Below are positions 39,530 through 48,544 of a stretch of DNA of 57,823 nt, piece after piece. The DNA is from Kineococcus sp. TRM81007 (lineage in GTDB: Bacteria; Actinomycetota; Actinomycetes; Actinomycetales; Kineococcaceae), in assembly GCF_022669155.1 (NCBI RefSeq), contig NZ_JALBVB010000019.1, positions 1-57,823 on the forward strand, read 5' to 3'. A program made the position numbers and the translations under genes. The notes under the pieces were generated by a model. It had not been told where the DNA came from and searched no databases. It was given only the letters and a program-made list of their open reading frames with translations. Numbering within the stretch: position 1 is the stretch's first letter; the number at the start of each line of letters is the position of its first letter.

Positions 39530-39967
39530 CCCCGGTCCCCGGCCGTCGGTGGGGTCCCCTCCCTCCCCACCGCGACCGGCGCGGTCCCTCGGCCGCGGGT
39601 GCCGCGCGGGTGCCGCGCGGGTGCCGTCGCCGGAGGGAGCCACACCTGGACGACGCGGCCCGCGGCCGTGGCGTTGCACCGGTCTGCGGACTCCCTCGGC
39701 CGGACGTCTCGGAGGGGTGCCCCGTGGTCCTGGAGCACGCGCTGCTGCACCGCTTCCACGACCCCGCTCCCCGTGGTGGAGCACTCCACCGGGGTCGCCC
39801 GGGCCCGAGCCGCGGCGGCCCTGCCCGTCGGCACGCGCACCGCTCACCCGGTCGGCCGCTGGGGCGGGGACCGTCCGTGGCCGATGCCCCTGTCGGGGTC
39901 GTGCCCGCGGGACCCCGGTCACAGGGACCGGTTCGGCAGCGGGAACGAGCACGTCGAGGAGGTGCCG
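39530..39967. other. Intergenic region between the ECF sigma and GT87-like genes
   Basis: This 438-bp gap lies between divergent genes and holds no convincing coding sequence. A short tandem repeat of gccgcgcgggt appears around 39591-39625 (about three copies). Promoters for both directions are expected here but no consensus pair is clear. Confidence 0.4.
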
Positions 39968-41170
39968 GTGCCGGTCGTCCAACGCGCGCTGACGGTGGTG
40001 GCGGAGCTGGCGCAGCGCCGCGCCGCCACCGCGGCGCTGTGGTCCGCCGCGTCCGTCTGCCTCGTCCTGCGCACGTGGCAGGGGGCCGTGAACGCCTTCG
40101 ACTTCCTCGTCGTCCACGCCGCCGCCCGTGGCGTTCTCGCCGGCCGGGACCCCTACGCCGACCCGCTGTACCTGTACCCGCCCGGTTCAGCCCTGCTGAC
40201 GCTCCCGGTCGCGCTCCTCCCGTCGTCGGCCGCCGCGGTCGTGGCGTCGCTCGCCTGCGTGGCCGCCGTGGTCGTCGCGTGCTGGGGTTCCGCCAGGCTC
40301 CTTGTGGCCGGTGCGCCGCCGTGGCTCGTGCCGCTGACGCTGCTCGTCGTGCTGGTCAGCCCGGCAGGCGGCGCCCTCACGGTCAGCGCCAACACCGAGT
40401 TCTTCGCGGTGGCGGCGCTCCCGTTCCTGTACCGGTGGGCGGCCGACGAGCGGTGGGGGCGCTTCGGTGTGCTGCTGGGCCTCACCCTCGCGGTCAAGCC
40501 GATCCTCCTCGCCCTGGTGGTCCTCGCCGTGCTCGCCCGCTCGTGGCGGGCCGTGGCGTGGGCGGTGGGCGTCCCCGCGGTCACCTCCGCCGTCGGGCTC
40601 GCCGTCACGCCGGGCGGCTCCGGCCTGCTCCCGGTCGTGCTGGAGCGCCTGGCGCACGGCTCGCCCGAGCCGGTCAGCCCGTGGATGGAGGTGTCGGTCG
40701 CCGGTGTCCTGCGCAACGGCGACGTGGGCGCGGGGTGGATCCTCCTGGCCAGGGTCCTGGTGCTGCTGCTCGGCGCCGCCGCGGTCGTCGTCCGGTGGTC
40801 GCGGGGCGGCGCGGGGGCGTCGCGGACCGTCCAGGTGGGAACGCTCCTGGTGCTCACGAGCATCGTGGGGGCCCCGCTGGCCTGGGACCACTACGCGGTG
40901 CTCCTCGTCCCGCTGTTCGTGAGCACCGTCGACGGTGCGACGGCGTCCCGGCACCGTCGCACCGTCCTGTGGTGCTCGGTCCCCCTCGCCGTCCTCCTCG
41001 TCCCCCGCCTGGACCCGGTCCGGGAACCGTTCGGGTACGGGTTCCAGGCGGGGACGGCGCTGCTGGTGGTCCTGGTGGTGCTGTGCGCGGAAGCCCTGGC
41101 CCCTCGCCGGTCGCCGTCACGGCGGGGCGGGGCCCTCGCAGGCGGGGCCCGCCGCGTCGAACCCGCCTGA
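39968..41170 (+). CDS. GT87/DUF2029-type polytopic glycosyltransferase
   Basis: A 400-residue membrane protein with about ten hydrophobic segments. An acidic/aromatic periplasmic loop GRDPYADPLYLYPPGSALLTLP (starting near residue 55) is the signature of DUF2029/GT87 polyprenyl-phosphate-dependent mannosyl- or arabinosyltransferases that decorate envelope glycans. The lipid-type region FGVLLGLTLAVKPILLALVVLA follows. I place the start at GTG 39968, six bases after gaggag; GTG 39962 is in frame. No other envelope-glycan gene is adjacent. Confidence 0.8.
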   Translation: MPVVQRALTVVAELAQRRAATAALWSAASVCLVLRTWQGAVNAFDFLVVHAAARGVLAGRDPYADPLYLYPPGSALLTLPVALLPSSAAAVVASLACVAAVVVACWGSARLLVAGAPPWLVPLTLLVVLVSPAGGALTVSANTEFFAVAALPFLYRWAADERWGRFGVLLGLTLAVKPILLALVVLAVLARSWRAVAWAVGVPAVTSAVGLAVTPGGSGLLPVVLERLAHGSPEPVSPWMEVSVAGVLRNGDVGAGWILLARVLVLLLGAAAVVVRWSRGGAGASRTVQVGTLLVLTSIVGAPLAWDHYAVLLVPLFVSTVDGATASRHRRTVLWCSVPLAVLLVPRLDPVREPFGYGFQAGTALLVVLVVLCAEALAPRRSPSRRGGALAGGARRVEPA

Positions 41171-41220
41171 CGACGCGGCCGGCGGTCCCCGCCGACGCCC
41201 CTGGACCTCCTGGGCGACTG

Positions 41221-41240
41221 CCCAGTACGATCGTCCTGGG
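41221..41240. promoter_or_regulatory. TetR autoregulatory operator candidate
   Basis: A 20-bp near-perfect palindrome: outer arms cccag/ctggg and inner acgatcgt, with a single mismatched pair (18 of 20 symmetric). It ends 37 bp before the TetR start at 41278. A second inverted repeat tgggc/gccca (41211-41224) overlaps its left edge. Confidence 0.65.
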
Positions 41241-41277
41241 CGAACGGCCGAGGGAGAGCGACCGGAGGGAGACCGCC

Positions 41278-41850
41278 GTGGAGACGTCGGTGGAGCGGGG
41301 CAGGCGGGTGCGCCGCCGCCTGCTGGACGCGGCGGCGCAGCTCGTCGCCGAGCGCGGCTGGGGCGCGGTGAGCACCCGGGCGCTCGCGGAGCGGGCCGGG
41401 GTCGCGCCCGGCCTGGTGCACTACCACTTCCCGTCCGTGCAGGAGCTGCGCGCCGAGGCCGCCGTTGACGCGGCGCGCTCGGTGGCCGCCCAGGTCGGGC
41501 GCGAGCTCGACGGGACGCGGGACGCCGACGAGGTCGCCGCCGTGCTGCTGCGGGTCCTCGACGTCCACGACGGCACCGACCCGCTGTCCGTGCTGCTCCT
41601 CGAGGCCTACCTGGCGGCCACCCGGGACGAGGAGCTGCGCCGGGCGCTGGGCGACGTCGTCGCGGAACTGCGCGGCCTCGTCGCCGCCCGCCTCACCGCC
41701 CACGCCGTGCCCGACCCGGACGCCACCGCCGCGGTGCTGGTGGCGGTGGTCGACGGCCTGCTGCTGCACCGCGCCCTCACCCCCGGCCCGGGCGCCGGCG
41801 AGCTGACCGCCGCGGTGCGCGGGCTCCTCGGCCCCGGGGTTGCGCGGTGA
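41278..41850 (+). CDS. TetR-family transcriptional regulator
   Basis: A 190-residue TetR protein with the N-terminal helix-turn-helix at about 27-52 (ALAERAGVAPGLVHYHFPSVQELR). The VAPGLVHYHF recognition helix is of the BetI/AcrR-like type. A good RBS (ggaggga) precedes the GTG. It overlaps the FAD monooxygenase (GTGA), so the regulator is co-transcribed with its probable target, and an upstream 20-bp palindrome (41221-41240) is its likely site. Confidence 0.88.
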   Translation: METSVERGRRVRRRLLDAAAQLVAERGWGAVSTRALAERAGVAPGLVHYHFPSVQELRAEAAVDAARSVAAQVGRELDGTRDADEVAAVLLRVLDVHDGTDPLSVLLLEAYLAATRDEELRRALGDVVAELRGLVAARLTAHAVPDPDATAAVLVAVVDGLLLHRALTPGPGAGELTAAVRGLLGPGVAR

Positions 41851-43037
41851 GGGCGGTCGTCTGCGGCGCCGGCGTGGCGGGGCTGACCCTCGCCGGGCAG
41901 CTCGCCCGCGCCGGTGCGGACGTCGTGCTGCTGGAACGCGCGCCCGGACCCCGCACCGGCGGGTACGTGCTGGACTTCTTCGGCCCCGGCTACGACGCCG
42001 CCGAGGCGATGGGCGTGCTGCCCCGCCTCCTGGCGGCCGGGTACTCGTTCGAGGAGGTCGACCTCGTGGACGCCTCGGGCCGCCGGCGCGCCGGGCTGCG
42101 GTTCGACCGGTTCGCCGCGGCCGCCGGTGGCCGCCTCGTCAGCCTCGCCCGCCCCGACCTGGAGCGGGTGCTGCGCGAGCACCTGCCGGCGGGCGTCGAC
42201 GTCCGCTTCGGCACCACCGTCACCGCCGTGGAGGACCACCCCGGCGGCGTCGCGGTCACCCTCTCCGACGGCGAGCGGGTCGACGCCGACCTGCTCGCCG
42301 GGTGCGACGGCGTCCGCTCCACCGTGCGGGCCCTCGCGTTCGGCCCGGCGGAGCGGTACGTGCGCCCCCTGCCGTTCCGCGTCGCCACCTTCACCGTGGA
42401 GGACCCGGTGCTGCGCGAGGCCGTCGGCGCCCGGGTGTGCCTGACGGACACCGCGCAGCGCACCGTCGGCCTGTACGGGCTGCGCGACGGCCGGGTCGCC
42501 GTGCTCGCCCTGCACCGCACCCGGGCGACGGCGCCGCCCGCCGACGCCCGCGCCGCCCTGCGCCGCGAGCACGCCTCCCTCGGCTGGGTGGTGCCGCGCG
42601 CGCTGGCCGCCTGCCCGCCTCCCGAGCGGATCCACCACGACGAGGTGGCCCAGGTCGTCGCCCCGGCGTGGACCCGGGGGCGGGTGGTGCTCGTGGGCGA
42701 CGCCGCCCACGCGGTGTCCCTGCTGGCCGGCCAGGGCGCCTCGCTGGCCGTGGCCGGCGCGTACCTGCTCGCCGAGCAGCTGCGCCGCCGCCCGTCCGTC
42801 GAGGACGCCCTCGCCGCGTACGAGGCGGCGCTGCGCCCCCTCGTGCGGGACCGGCAGGAGGCCGCGCACCGCAGCGCGCGCTGGTTCGTGCCCGCCACCC
42901 GGCGCGACGTGCTCCTGCGCCGCGCCGCCCTCGCCCTGGTGCGGCTGCCGCTGGCCGACCGCCTGGTGGCGACCTCCCTGACCGGCGGGTCGTCGTCCCT
43001 CGTGGCGGACCTGCGGGCCGGACGCCCCGTGCCCTGA
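41847..43037 (+). CDS. FAD-dependent monooxygenase (aromatic hydroxylase type)
   Basis: A 396-residue class A flavoprotein monooxygenase that would hydroxylate an aromatic or polyketide substrate with NAD(P)H and O2. Visible are the FAD glycine motif CGAGVAGL (6-13), the DG motif GCDGVRSTVR at about 152-161 and the second FAD motif GDAAHAVS at about 284-291. The relatives known from tetracycline or aromatic degradation fit TetR control, because the flavoenzyme substrate is often the TetR ligand. GTG start coupled to TetR. Confidence 0.88.
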   Translation: MRAVVCGAGVAGLTLAGQLARAGADVVLLERAPGPRTGGYVLDFFGPGYDAAEAMGVLPRLLAAGYSFEEVDLVDASGRRRAGLRFDRFAAAAGGRLVSLARPDLERVLREHLPAGVDVRFGTTVTAVEDHPGGVAVTLSDGERVDADLLAGCDGVRSTVRALAFGPAERYVRPLPFRVATFTVEDPVLREAVGARVCLTDTAQRTVGLYGLRDGRVAVLALHRTRATAPPADARAALRREHASLGWVVPRALAACPPPERIHHDEVAQVVAPAWTRGRVVLVGDAAHAVSLLAGQGASLAVAGAYLLAEQLRRRPSVEDALAAYEAALRPLVRDRQEAAHRSARWFVPATRRDVLLRRAALALVRLPLADRLVATSLTGGSSSLVADLRAGRPVP

Positions 43038-43120
43038 CCGGCTCCGCCGCCCGCGCTGTTCCCGCCCCCTCCCCGTCCCCGCGGGCGGCGCCACCCGGCC
43101 GCGGGTGCGATGCTCGCCGG

Positions 43121-43729
43121 GTGCGCAGGTGGGACCCCGTCCAGGAGCAGGGCACGCGGCACCAGCGGCGGATCGCCGCCGCCGGTGCCCCAGAACCCTC
43201 CACCGCGCACGTCCCCGGCTTCGAGCACTACCCCCGCTTCTACGCCAAGCGCCGTCGCGGCCGGGTCGTCGACGTGGCCGTCTCCTTCGACGCGCTGGTG
43301 CGTTCCGCCCGCGGCGGGTGGGCCGCCGGGACGGCGGTCACGGCCACGCACCGGGCGCCCGACGGGCACCCCGTCGTGCTCGACGCGGACGACGGCGAGA
43401 CCACCGCAGCCACCGGCGCCACCTGCGGCTCCAGCCGGTGGGTGCCGGAGGTCCCCGGCGGCCCCGTCGCCGAGGTGGTCGCCGCGGTCCGCACGCTGCG
43501 CGCCCTCGGCGCCGCCCCCGGCCCCGGCGTCCAGGAGGGCCTGGTCGACGGGTCGGTGGCCGAGCGCTCCCAGCGGGCGTGGCTGGACGGCGACGCGCGC
43601 GCCGGGGTGGACGGCTTCCGCGTCGAGTGCCCGCGGCCGGCCGGTCACGACGGGCTGTGCGAGGCGCGCTCGCAACTGGGGGACCTGGTGTGGCGGTGGG
43701 ACCGCCGCGAGCAGACCGTCCACGACTAG
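43121..43729 (+). CDS. Hypothetical protein
   Basis: A 202-residue soluble protein I do not recognise. Visible: an early basic region (YAKRRRGRVVDVAV), a middle acidic/threonine segment, a late helical stretch (VAEVVAAVRTLRALGA) and cysteines at GATCGSS, VECPRPAGHDGLCEAR. The GTG at 43121 comes 83 bp after the monooxygenase; its stop abuts the decayed ABC region on the other strand. The clean reading frame and codon pattern support a real gene. Confidence 0.55.
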   Translation: MRRWDPVQEQGTRHQRRIAAAGAPEPSTAHVPGFEHYPRFYAKRRRGRVVDVAVSFDALVRSARGGWAAGTAVTATHRAPDGHPVVLDADDGETTAATGATCGSSRWVPEVPGGPVAEVVAAVRTLRALGAAPGPGVQEGLVDGSVAERSQRAWLDGDARAGVDGFRVECPRPAGHDGLCEARSQLGDLVWRWDRREQTVHD

Positions 43730-43816
43730 GGCGTGTCCCGCGGGGAGCGTCCGGGCCGGGTGCCGCGCCCGTCGGCGGGGACGCGTTCGATCCGCGTCCA
43801 GCCCTGCCGCCCCCGC

Positions 43817-44116
43817 TCACGCAGGAGCACCAGCAGCCGCCCGTCGATCCCCCCGGACGGCCTCGGCGACCACGACGGCGGGGGAGACCGGGTTCGCCGG
43901 CAGCGAGGTCAGCACGTGGTCGACGTGCGCACCGGGTCCGGGCGCGGCGCCCGCCTCGATGGCGTCGCCGAGCACGTGGACGAACAGCAGCGTGATGGCG
44001 ATCGGCGTGGGTGCCGTCGTGACGATCGTGTCCGGGCCGCGCGTGACGTGCTTGAGCAGCCGCCCGGTCAGCGCGGTGGTGTTCGCGAGCAGGTTCGCGG
44101 CCGTGCCGTCCCCTGG
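43817..44116 (-). pseudogene. Remnant of a DrrB-like ABC-2 permease, N-terminal part only
   Basis: Read in the frame bounded by stops at 44117 and 43817, this stretch encodes NTTALTGRLLKHVTRGPDTI then ITLLFVHVLGDAIEAG and AHVDHVL, the opening of daunorubicin-resistance-type (DrrB) permeases, which normally have about 250 residues and six membrane segments. Only one segment remains. There is no start codon in this frame (the plausible GTG at 44135 is in a different one), and after HVDHVL the sequence diverges (TSLPANPVSP) to the stop. It looks frameshifted at the front and truncated behind. Confidence 0.6.
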
Positions 44117-44374
44117 TCACGACCCGCTCGTCCACCGACGGCTTCGGTGATGGAGCCGTCCACGGGCACGTCGTCGGAGCCGTCCACGGACACGTCGTCG
44201 AGGTCAGGGCCGATCACCGTGTCGCAGGCGGCCAGGGTCGCGGTGAACACCTCCTGCCCGATGCCGGCGGCGGTGGCAGGACGGGCCCCCGGCGAACGCC
44301 TGCCCCGTCCCGTGTGGGCCGCCTGCTGCCGGTCGCTCCAGGACGGTCCAGCCGTGCGGCACCTGCACGCTCAC
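44068..44374 (-). pseudogene. Frameshifted small gene at the end of the exporter operon
   Basis: A GTG at 44374 overlaps the permease stop (GTGA), as in an intact operon. It opens VSVQVPHGWTVLERPAAGG and reads well to FAGGP, where the frame breaks near 44279-44282; dropping one base restores PATAAGIGQEVFTATLAACD and then DDVSVDGSDDVPVDGS. The latter contains a duplicated 24-bp unit (44152-44175, 44176-44199). No family is recognised. It runs into the DrrB remnant, so its 3' end is unclear. Confidence 0.5.
44152..44199. repeat. 24-bp tandem duplication in the remnant gene
   Basis: Two adjacent 24-bp copies differing at one base; on the minus strand they encode DDVPVDGS and DDVSVDGS. Confidence 0.75.
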
Positions 44375-46034
44375 GCGGTCGTGTCCCGCCGGCGCAGGGC
44401 CGCGGTGGCTGCGGCCACCAAGGTGGCGGACGTGATGGTGATGAGGGCCAGCGGAGGCAGGGTGACCGCCTCGTGGGGCGCTCTGGGGGTCAGGGCGAAG
44501 GGCGCCGCCTCCAGGACCGCGCCGGGGAGGTCGAACAGGGGCCCGTACAGGCCGACCAGGATCGAGGCCACGAGCAGCGTCCAGACCCACCACTTGCCCG
44601 CGCGCAGGCCGTGGGCGAGAGCGGCCAGCCCCGTGAAGCACAGCACGGTCGGCAGGTGGGCGAGGGAGGCGAGCGTGAACGCGCCCACGAGGCCAGGATC
44701 GCCGACCGAGCTCGCGGCTCCGGCGCCCACACCCAAGCCGGAGACGAGCAGCAGCACGGTCGAGCTCAGGGCGCTCACCAGGAGAGACCCGCCCAACCAC
44801 GCCGGGCGGCTGACCGCGGTCGCCAGGACCACGCCGGTGCGGCCCTCGTCCTCCTCGTGGTTGAGCCGGTTGATCGAGACCACGGCGTGGACGGCTACCG
44901 CCATGGCGAAGAACGCCAGGAACGCGGACAGGGTCGAGCGCAGCACGTCGTCCTGGCCGGCACCGCCGAAGACCTCCGCGAGCTGCGGCTGGGACTCGAA
45001 GCTGTCCACGATGCCCTGCCCCGTGGAGCCGGTGAGGAGGGCGAACACGAACAACCCGACCGCCCACCACGCGATCGAGGCCCGCTCCGCGCGCAGGGTC
45101 AGACCCGCGGGGCTGAGCAGTCTCGACTCGCCGCGGGGCGACCACGCCGAGCCGGGAGCAGACCGGCGCCGACGTCGCGGTGCCCGACCAGCCCGAACGA
45201 CGCCGTCAGCAGGAGGGCGGCCACGCCGACGCCGACAAGGAGCGGCCACCAGCGCAGATCGACGAACGCTCGGGTCTGCTGCGCCCACCCGATCGGCGAC
45301 ATCCACGACAGCGTGCTGCCGCCGGGCTGGGCGGCATCACCGACCCCGCGCAGCACGTAGGCCAGGCCGAGGAGCCCGCCCGCCGTCCCGGAGGCGGTGC
45401 GGGCGTGCTCGCTGAGCTGGGCGGTGACTGCGGCGAGGGATCCGAGGACGAGTCCGACCACGGCGGCACCGGCAGCGATGGCGGCCGAGTCGGGCAGTGC
45501 GAGGTCGTTGACCAGCAGCGCGGCGAGCAGCACCGCTGCGAGCAGCACCGCTGCGATCGCCAGGTTCGCCACGAGGAGCAGGACGAGCGCGGCGGTCAGC
45601 GGGGCACGGCGTCCGACGGCACCGGCGCGCACGAGGTCGACGCGACCGGCCTCCTCCTCGGCCCGGGTGTGGCGCACGACCAGGAGGATCGACATGAGCG
45701 CGACAGCCACGGCGATCATGCCGAGCACCTCGTTGGCGATCATGACCCCGGGCGTGTAGTCGTCCAGGCCGTAGCCCGGGCCGGTCATGAACGCGCCCGA
45801 GGGGTCCCTCACGATCTCAGCTCGGGTCTGCATCGCGGCGGCGTCCGGGTAGACCGCCGGGATGGCCGCACCGAAGTACGCGATGAGCCCGCCGATGCTC
45901 AAGGCCCACGCCGGGATCCTGACGCGGTCGCGGCGCAGCCCGAACCGCAGCAGGCGGCGGGTGCCGGTCAGTGCGGTGCTCGATGACGGTGCCGCGTGCG
46001 GGCCGCTCTCGCGGCTGCGGGTGAGCGTGGTCAC
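44371..46034 (-). pseudogene. Frameshifted ABC-2 permease of polyketide-exporter type
   Basis: Two consecutive frames together form one permease of about 555 residues, the normal size for tetronasin/polyketide-type ABC exporter permeases. The N-terminal half (GTG 46034, about six membrane segments) reads to GLLPARRGRPAAS and stops at 45099; the C-terminal half continues in another frame as ESRLLSPAGLTLRAERASIAWWAVG to 44371. The break is near 45121-45130 at a CGAGA dinucleotide duplication: removing GA gives SRLLSPAG. It overlaps the ATPase stop (GTGA). A sequencing error is possible, but its neighbours are also broken. Confidence 0.8.
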
Positions 46035-46687
46035 CGCGCACCACCCGACGTGCTGGCCGCACCGGCACGTGCCGGAGCGCCGTCGTAGTGGTGGACGAAC
46101 AGCTCCTCGAGCGTGGGCGGGGTGACCACGAGGTTCGCGATGCCGGAGGCGGCCTCGGTGATGCACTGCTGGAACGTCAGCTCCATCAGCGGGTCGAGTC
46201 CCGAGGTCGGCTCGTCGAGGACGAGCAGCTCCACGTCGCCGGCCAGCGCCGCGACGAGGGCCACCTTGTGCCGGTTGCCCTTGGAGCAGGTGCGGGTCCT
46301 CTTCGTCGGATCCAGGTCGAACCGCTCCAGCAGCTCGGCCTTGCGGGCGCGGTCCAGGCGGCCGTGCAGGCTCGCGAGCAGGTCGATGACCTCCCCACCG
46401 GTCAGCTTGGGCCACAGGTTGACGTCACCGGGCACGAGGCGCCGAACCGGTCGGGCCTGGTGGGCCGCTGCCGAGCCGACGTGGACGGCGCTGCGGACCG
46501 CTCTGGGATCCGGGCGGCACGAGCACCCGGGTCGCGACGCGCACCACCCCGCCGGGTGGGAGCGGCTCTCGACTCCAGCGCGACCGGCTGCGACCCCGGT
46601 GTCGGTTCTTCGGACGAGCCACTCCCCGGACCCGCCGGCACCAGCATCCCCGCTCGGTCCAGCCGTCGCGAGAGGCGCGGTCGACAT
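46031..46687 (-). pseudogene. Decayed ABC transporter ATPase
   Basis: The C-terminal part is plainly an ABC ATPase of the polyketide-exporter family: [40 protein letters not shown] (signature region) and [15 protein letters not shown] (Walker B). Two losses disable it: the region before VPGDV, which should carry Walker A (GPNGAGKS), does not read as such in any frame; and after [10 protein letters not shown] about 100 residues are missing, jumping to [17 protein letters not shown], normally the extreme C-terminus. The possible start ATG 46687 gives 218 residues against a usual 300 or so. Confidence 0.8.
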
Positions 46688-46797
46688 GGAGAGGAACCGT
46701 GACCGTGACGTCGCACCGGTATGGTGCACGCACTCGTTCGGAGGCGCGCGATCAGGGATGCGCCGGTGCCGGTGCGTCGCGCTCGGCGGGTCCCGCG

Positions 46798-47241
46798 TCA
46801 GCCGATCCGCTCCGCCAGGGACACGATGATCCCCTCCGGCCCGCGCACGTACGCCATCCGCCAGGTGCCCTCGTGCTCACCCACGCCGCCGACCAGGCCG
46901 TACCCGTCCGTGGCCAGCTGTTCGATGACGGCGTCCAGGTCGTCCACCTCGAAGGCCACGTTGCGCAGCCCCAGCTCGGTGGCCACGGCGGTGGGCGAGC
47001 CCGGCTGGTGCTGGGGCTGTTCGAAGGTGGACAGCTCCAGCGAAGTGCCTCCCTGCGGTGCTCGGAGCATGACGATGCAGGTGCGGGAGTCGCGGATGCC
47101 GATGACGGTGTCCAGGAAGTCGCCTTCGACCACCGTGGGGCCGGCATCGACTCGAAGGCCCAGGGCGACGAAGAAGGCCGTCACCTGCTCGAGGTCGGCG
47201 ACGGTGATGCCGACGTGGTCGAAGCGGCGGATCGATGGCAT
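46798..47241 (-). CDS. VOC-family (glyoxalase/dioxygenase-like) protein
   Basis: A 147-residue protein of two beta-alpha-beta-beta-beta modules. [22 protein letters not shown] opens the first, and [21 protein letters not shown] the second; His and Glu at module starts and ends (HVGI, LELSTF, YVRGPEG) match metal ligands of the superfamily. The RBS (ggaggaga) is strong. Reaction unknown: lactoylglutathione lyase, resistance protein or dioxygenase are possible. It sits between the decayed exporter and the amidohydrolase-shell genes. Confidence 0.82.
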   Translation of the reverse strand: MPSIRRFDHVGITVADLEQVTAFFVALGLRVDAGPTVVEGDFLDTVIGIRDSRTCIVMLRAPQGGTSLELSTFEQPQHQPGSPTAVATELGLRNVAFEVDDLDAVIEQLATDGYGLVGGVGEHEGTWRMAYVRGPEGIIVSLAERIG

Positions 47242-47800
47242 CAGGGTCTCCTCCGTAGCTGCTCAGAGATCACTCCTCGGCGGCGGCGCTGCCCATGGAC
47301 CGGCCGTCACCGTCACAGGTGGGACCGGCGGCAGGTCGTGAGCTCATCGGCCGGCGAACGTCCGAACGGGAGCGGGGCCGGGCTGGGAGCCGGGCGTGCG
47401 CCGGTCGGCCGCAGGTCTGGAGCTCGACCCGCTGTTGCTGGCTCCCACGCGCGGCCCGGGTGGCGTAGCCCTGCGAGCGCCGGCCATGGGTGAGCGGCGC
47501 TGACGGTCTGGCCCGTGCTGGGACCTGGCGGAGGGCGAACCGGTGCCCACCCTGCTCATCGCCCGCACACCGGTGTGACTCCTCCTCGACCTGCCCACCG
47601 CCTCCCCCCGATCACCCGCACATCAAGCACGAGCGGTCAGTCGTTCGCCCGGGTTCCCCCACGGCAGGTCCAGGCTGTCCGTGGGCCGGGCTGCCCAGGG
47701 GATCGCGCCGCAGGACGTGCGGCTCCCCTCGCCGGGGTGCGGCACTCCCTGGGTGAGTCCCGGCCTCCTGCGCCGCGTCGGGCCGCACGAGGGTGGAGCC
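47242..47800. other. 559-bp region without a recognisable gene
   Basis: Between divergent genes. Several short open stretches look partly codon-like (for example one encoding EGEPVPTLLIARTPV, followed directly by a stop near 47575), which suggests gene debris like that to its left. No start-RBS pair or known motif is convincing. Confidence 0.4.
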
Positions 47801-48544
47801 GTGCCCAACACCTTCCCCGCTTTCACGGCCGCCGGACTCGCCGCCGTGCGCGCCGGCGCCGACCGGCCGCTGCTGCTGACCAACGCGACGGTCCACACCC
47901 TCGACCCGCTGATCGGCACCGTGCGCGGCGCCGATGTGCTCGTCGGCGGGGCGCTGATCGTCGGCGTCGGACCCGGCATCGTCACCGCGGCCGAGGACGA
48001 CGGCGCCGTGGTCATCGACGCCACCGGCACCACCGTGCTTCCCGCCCGCCTGGACGCGACCGCCACCCTCGACGCCGCCGCGCGCGGCGCCGGCCCCGGG
48101 ACGCTCGCACCCGGCGCGGACGCCAGCCTCGTCGTCGTGCCCGACGCGCACGCCCCGGACCTGGCCACGGCGCTGCACACCTCGTTCACACGGCCCGAGC
48201 TGCTGCTCGCCGTGCTGCGGGAGGGGCGCCCCGTCCGCTGGGCCGGGGACCCTCTCGGTCCCGCGCCGGCCCGTACTCGGCTGCAGCCCGACCGGCTCGC
48301 GGTCGACCCGAGCCGGGTGGGCGTGTGGGTCGACACCGACGACTTCCTGCACCAGGAACTGACCGCCGACGGCCGCTACGACGAGACTCGCGGTGGCCGC
48401 CCGCACGCCTTCACGGGCCGCTACTGGATCGACGGTGACCGCGTCGACTACCTCGACGACCTCGGCTTCTGGGCCTTCGGCCGGTTCGCCGACGACGCCC
48501 TGCACCACGCCGGCTACACCATGCACCGGGAGGACGCCCGATGA
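47801..48544 (+). CDS. Collapsed amidohydrolase shell fused to an Atu4866-type domain (copy 1)
   Basis: A 247-residue protein. Residues about 22-85 match the N-terminal composite sandwich of amidohydrolases (LLLTNATVHTLDPLIGTVRGADVLV, then VIDATGTTVLPARLDATATLD); normally the metal motif HxH and a 300-residue barrel follow, but here the chain passes directly to the C-terminal sandwich (GTLAPGADASLVVVPDAHAPD). Residues about 172-247 form an Atu4866-like domain (GVWVDTDDFLHQELTADGRYDETRG, ending FADDALHHAGYTMHRED). No metal ligands remain. GTG 47801 follows gtggagcc. The stop overlaps copy 2 (ATGA). Confidence 0.72.
   Translation: MPNTFPAFTAAGLAAVRAGADRPLLLTNATVHTLDPLIGTVRGADVLVGGALIVGVGPGIVTAAEDDGAVVIDATGTTVLPARLDATATLDAAARGAGPGTLAPGADASLVVVPDAHAPDLATALHTSFTRPELLLAVLREGRPVRWAGDPLGPAPARTRLQPDRLAVDPSRVGVWVDTDDFLHQELTADGRYDETRGGRPHAFTGRYWIDGDRVDYLDDLGFWAFGRFADDALHHAGYTMHREDAR

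Noticed and set aside
39403-39840. Small minus-strand frame in the ECF-sigma upstream region
   Set aside because: Mostly Arg/Ala/Gly, different frame from the sigma gene, and no RBS; treated as intergenic.
43784-43800. tRNA-like T-loop sequence (gttcgatcc)
   Set aside because: No matching acceptor or anticodon stem can be drawn around it; no tRNA or rRNA gene was recognised anywhere in the window.
45099-45145. Programmed frameshift joining the two permease halves
   Set aside because: There is no slippery heptamer at the junction, and neighbouring genes of the same operon are also broken, so loss of function is simpler.
46444-46687. A hidden Walker A in another frame of the decayed ATPase
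   Set aside because: One frame gives [10 protein letters not shown], superficially like a P-loop, but it lacks the Lys-Ser/Thr end and the flanking strand, and is out of frame with the rest.
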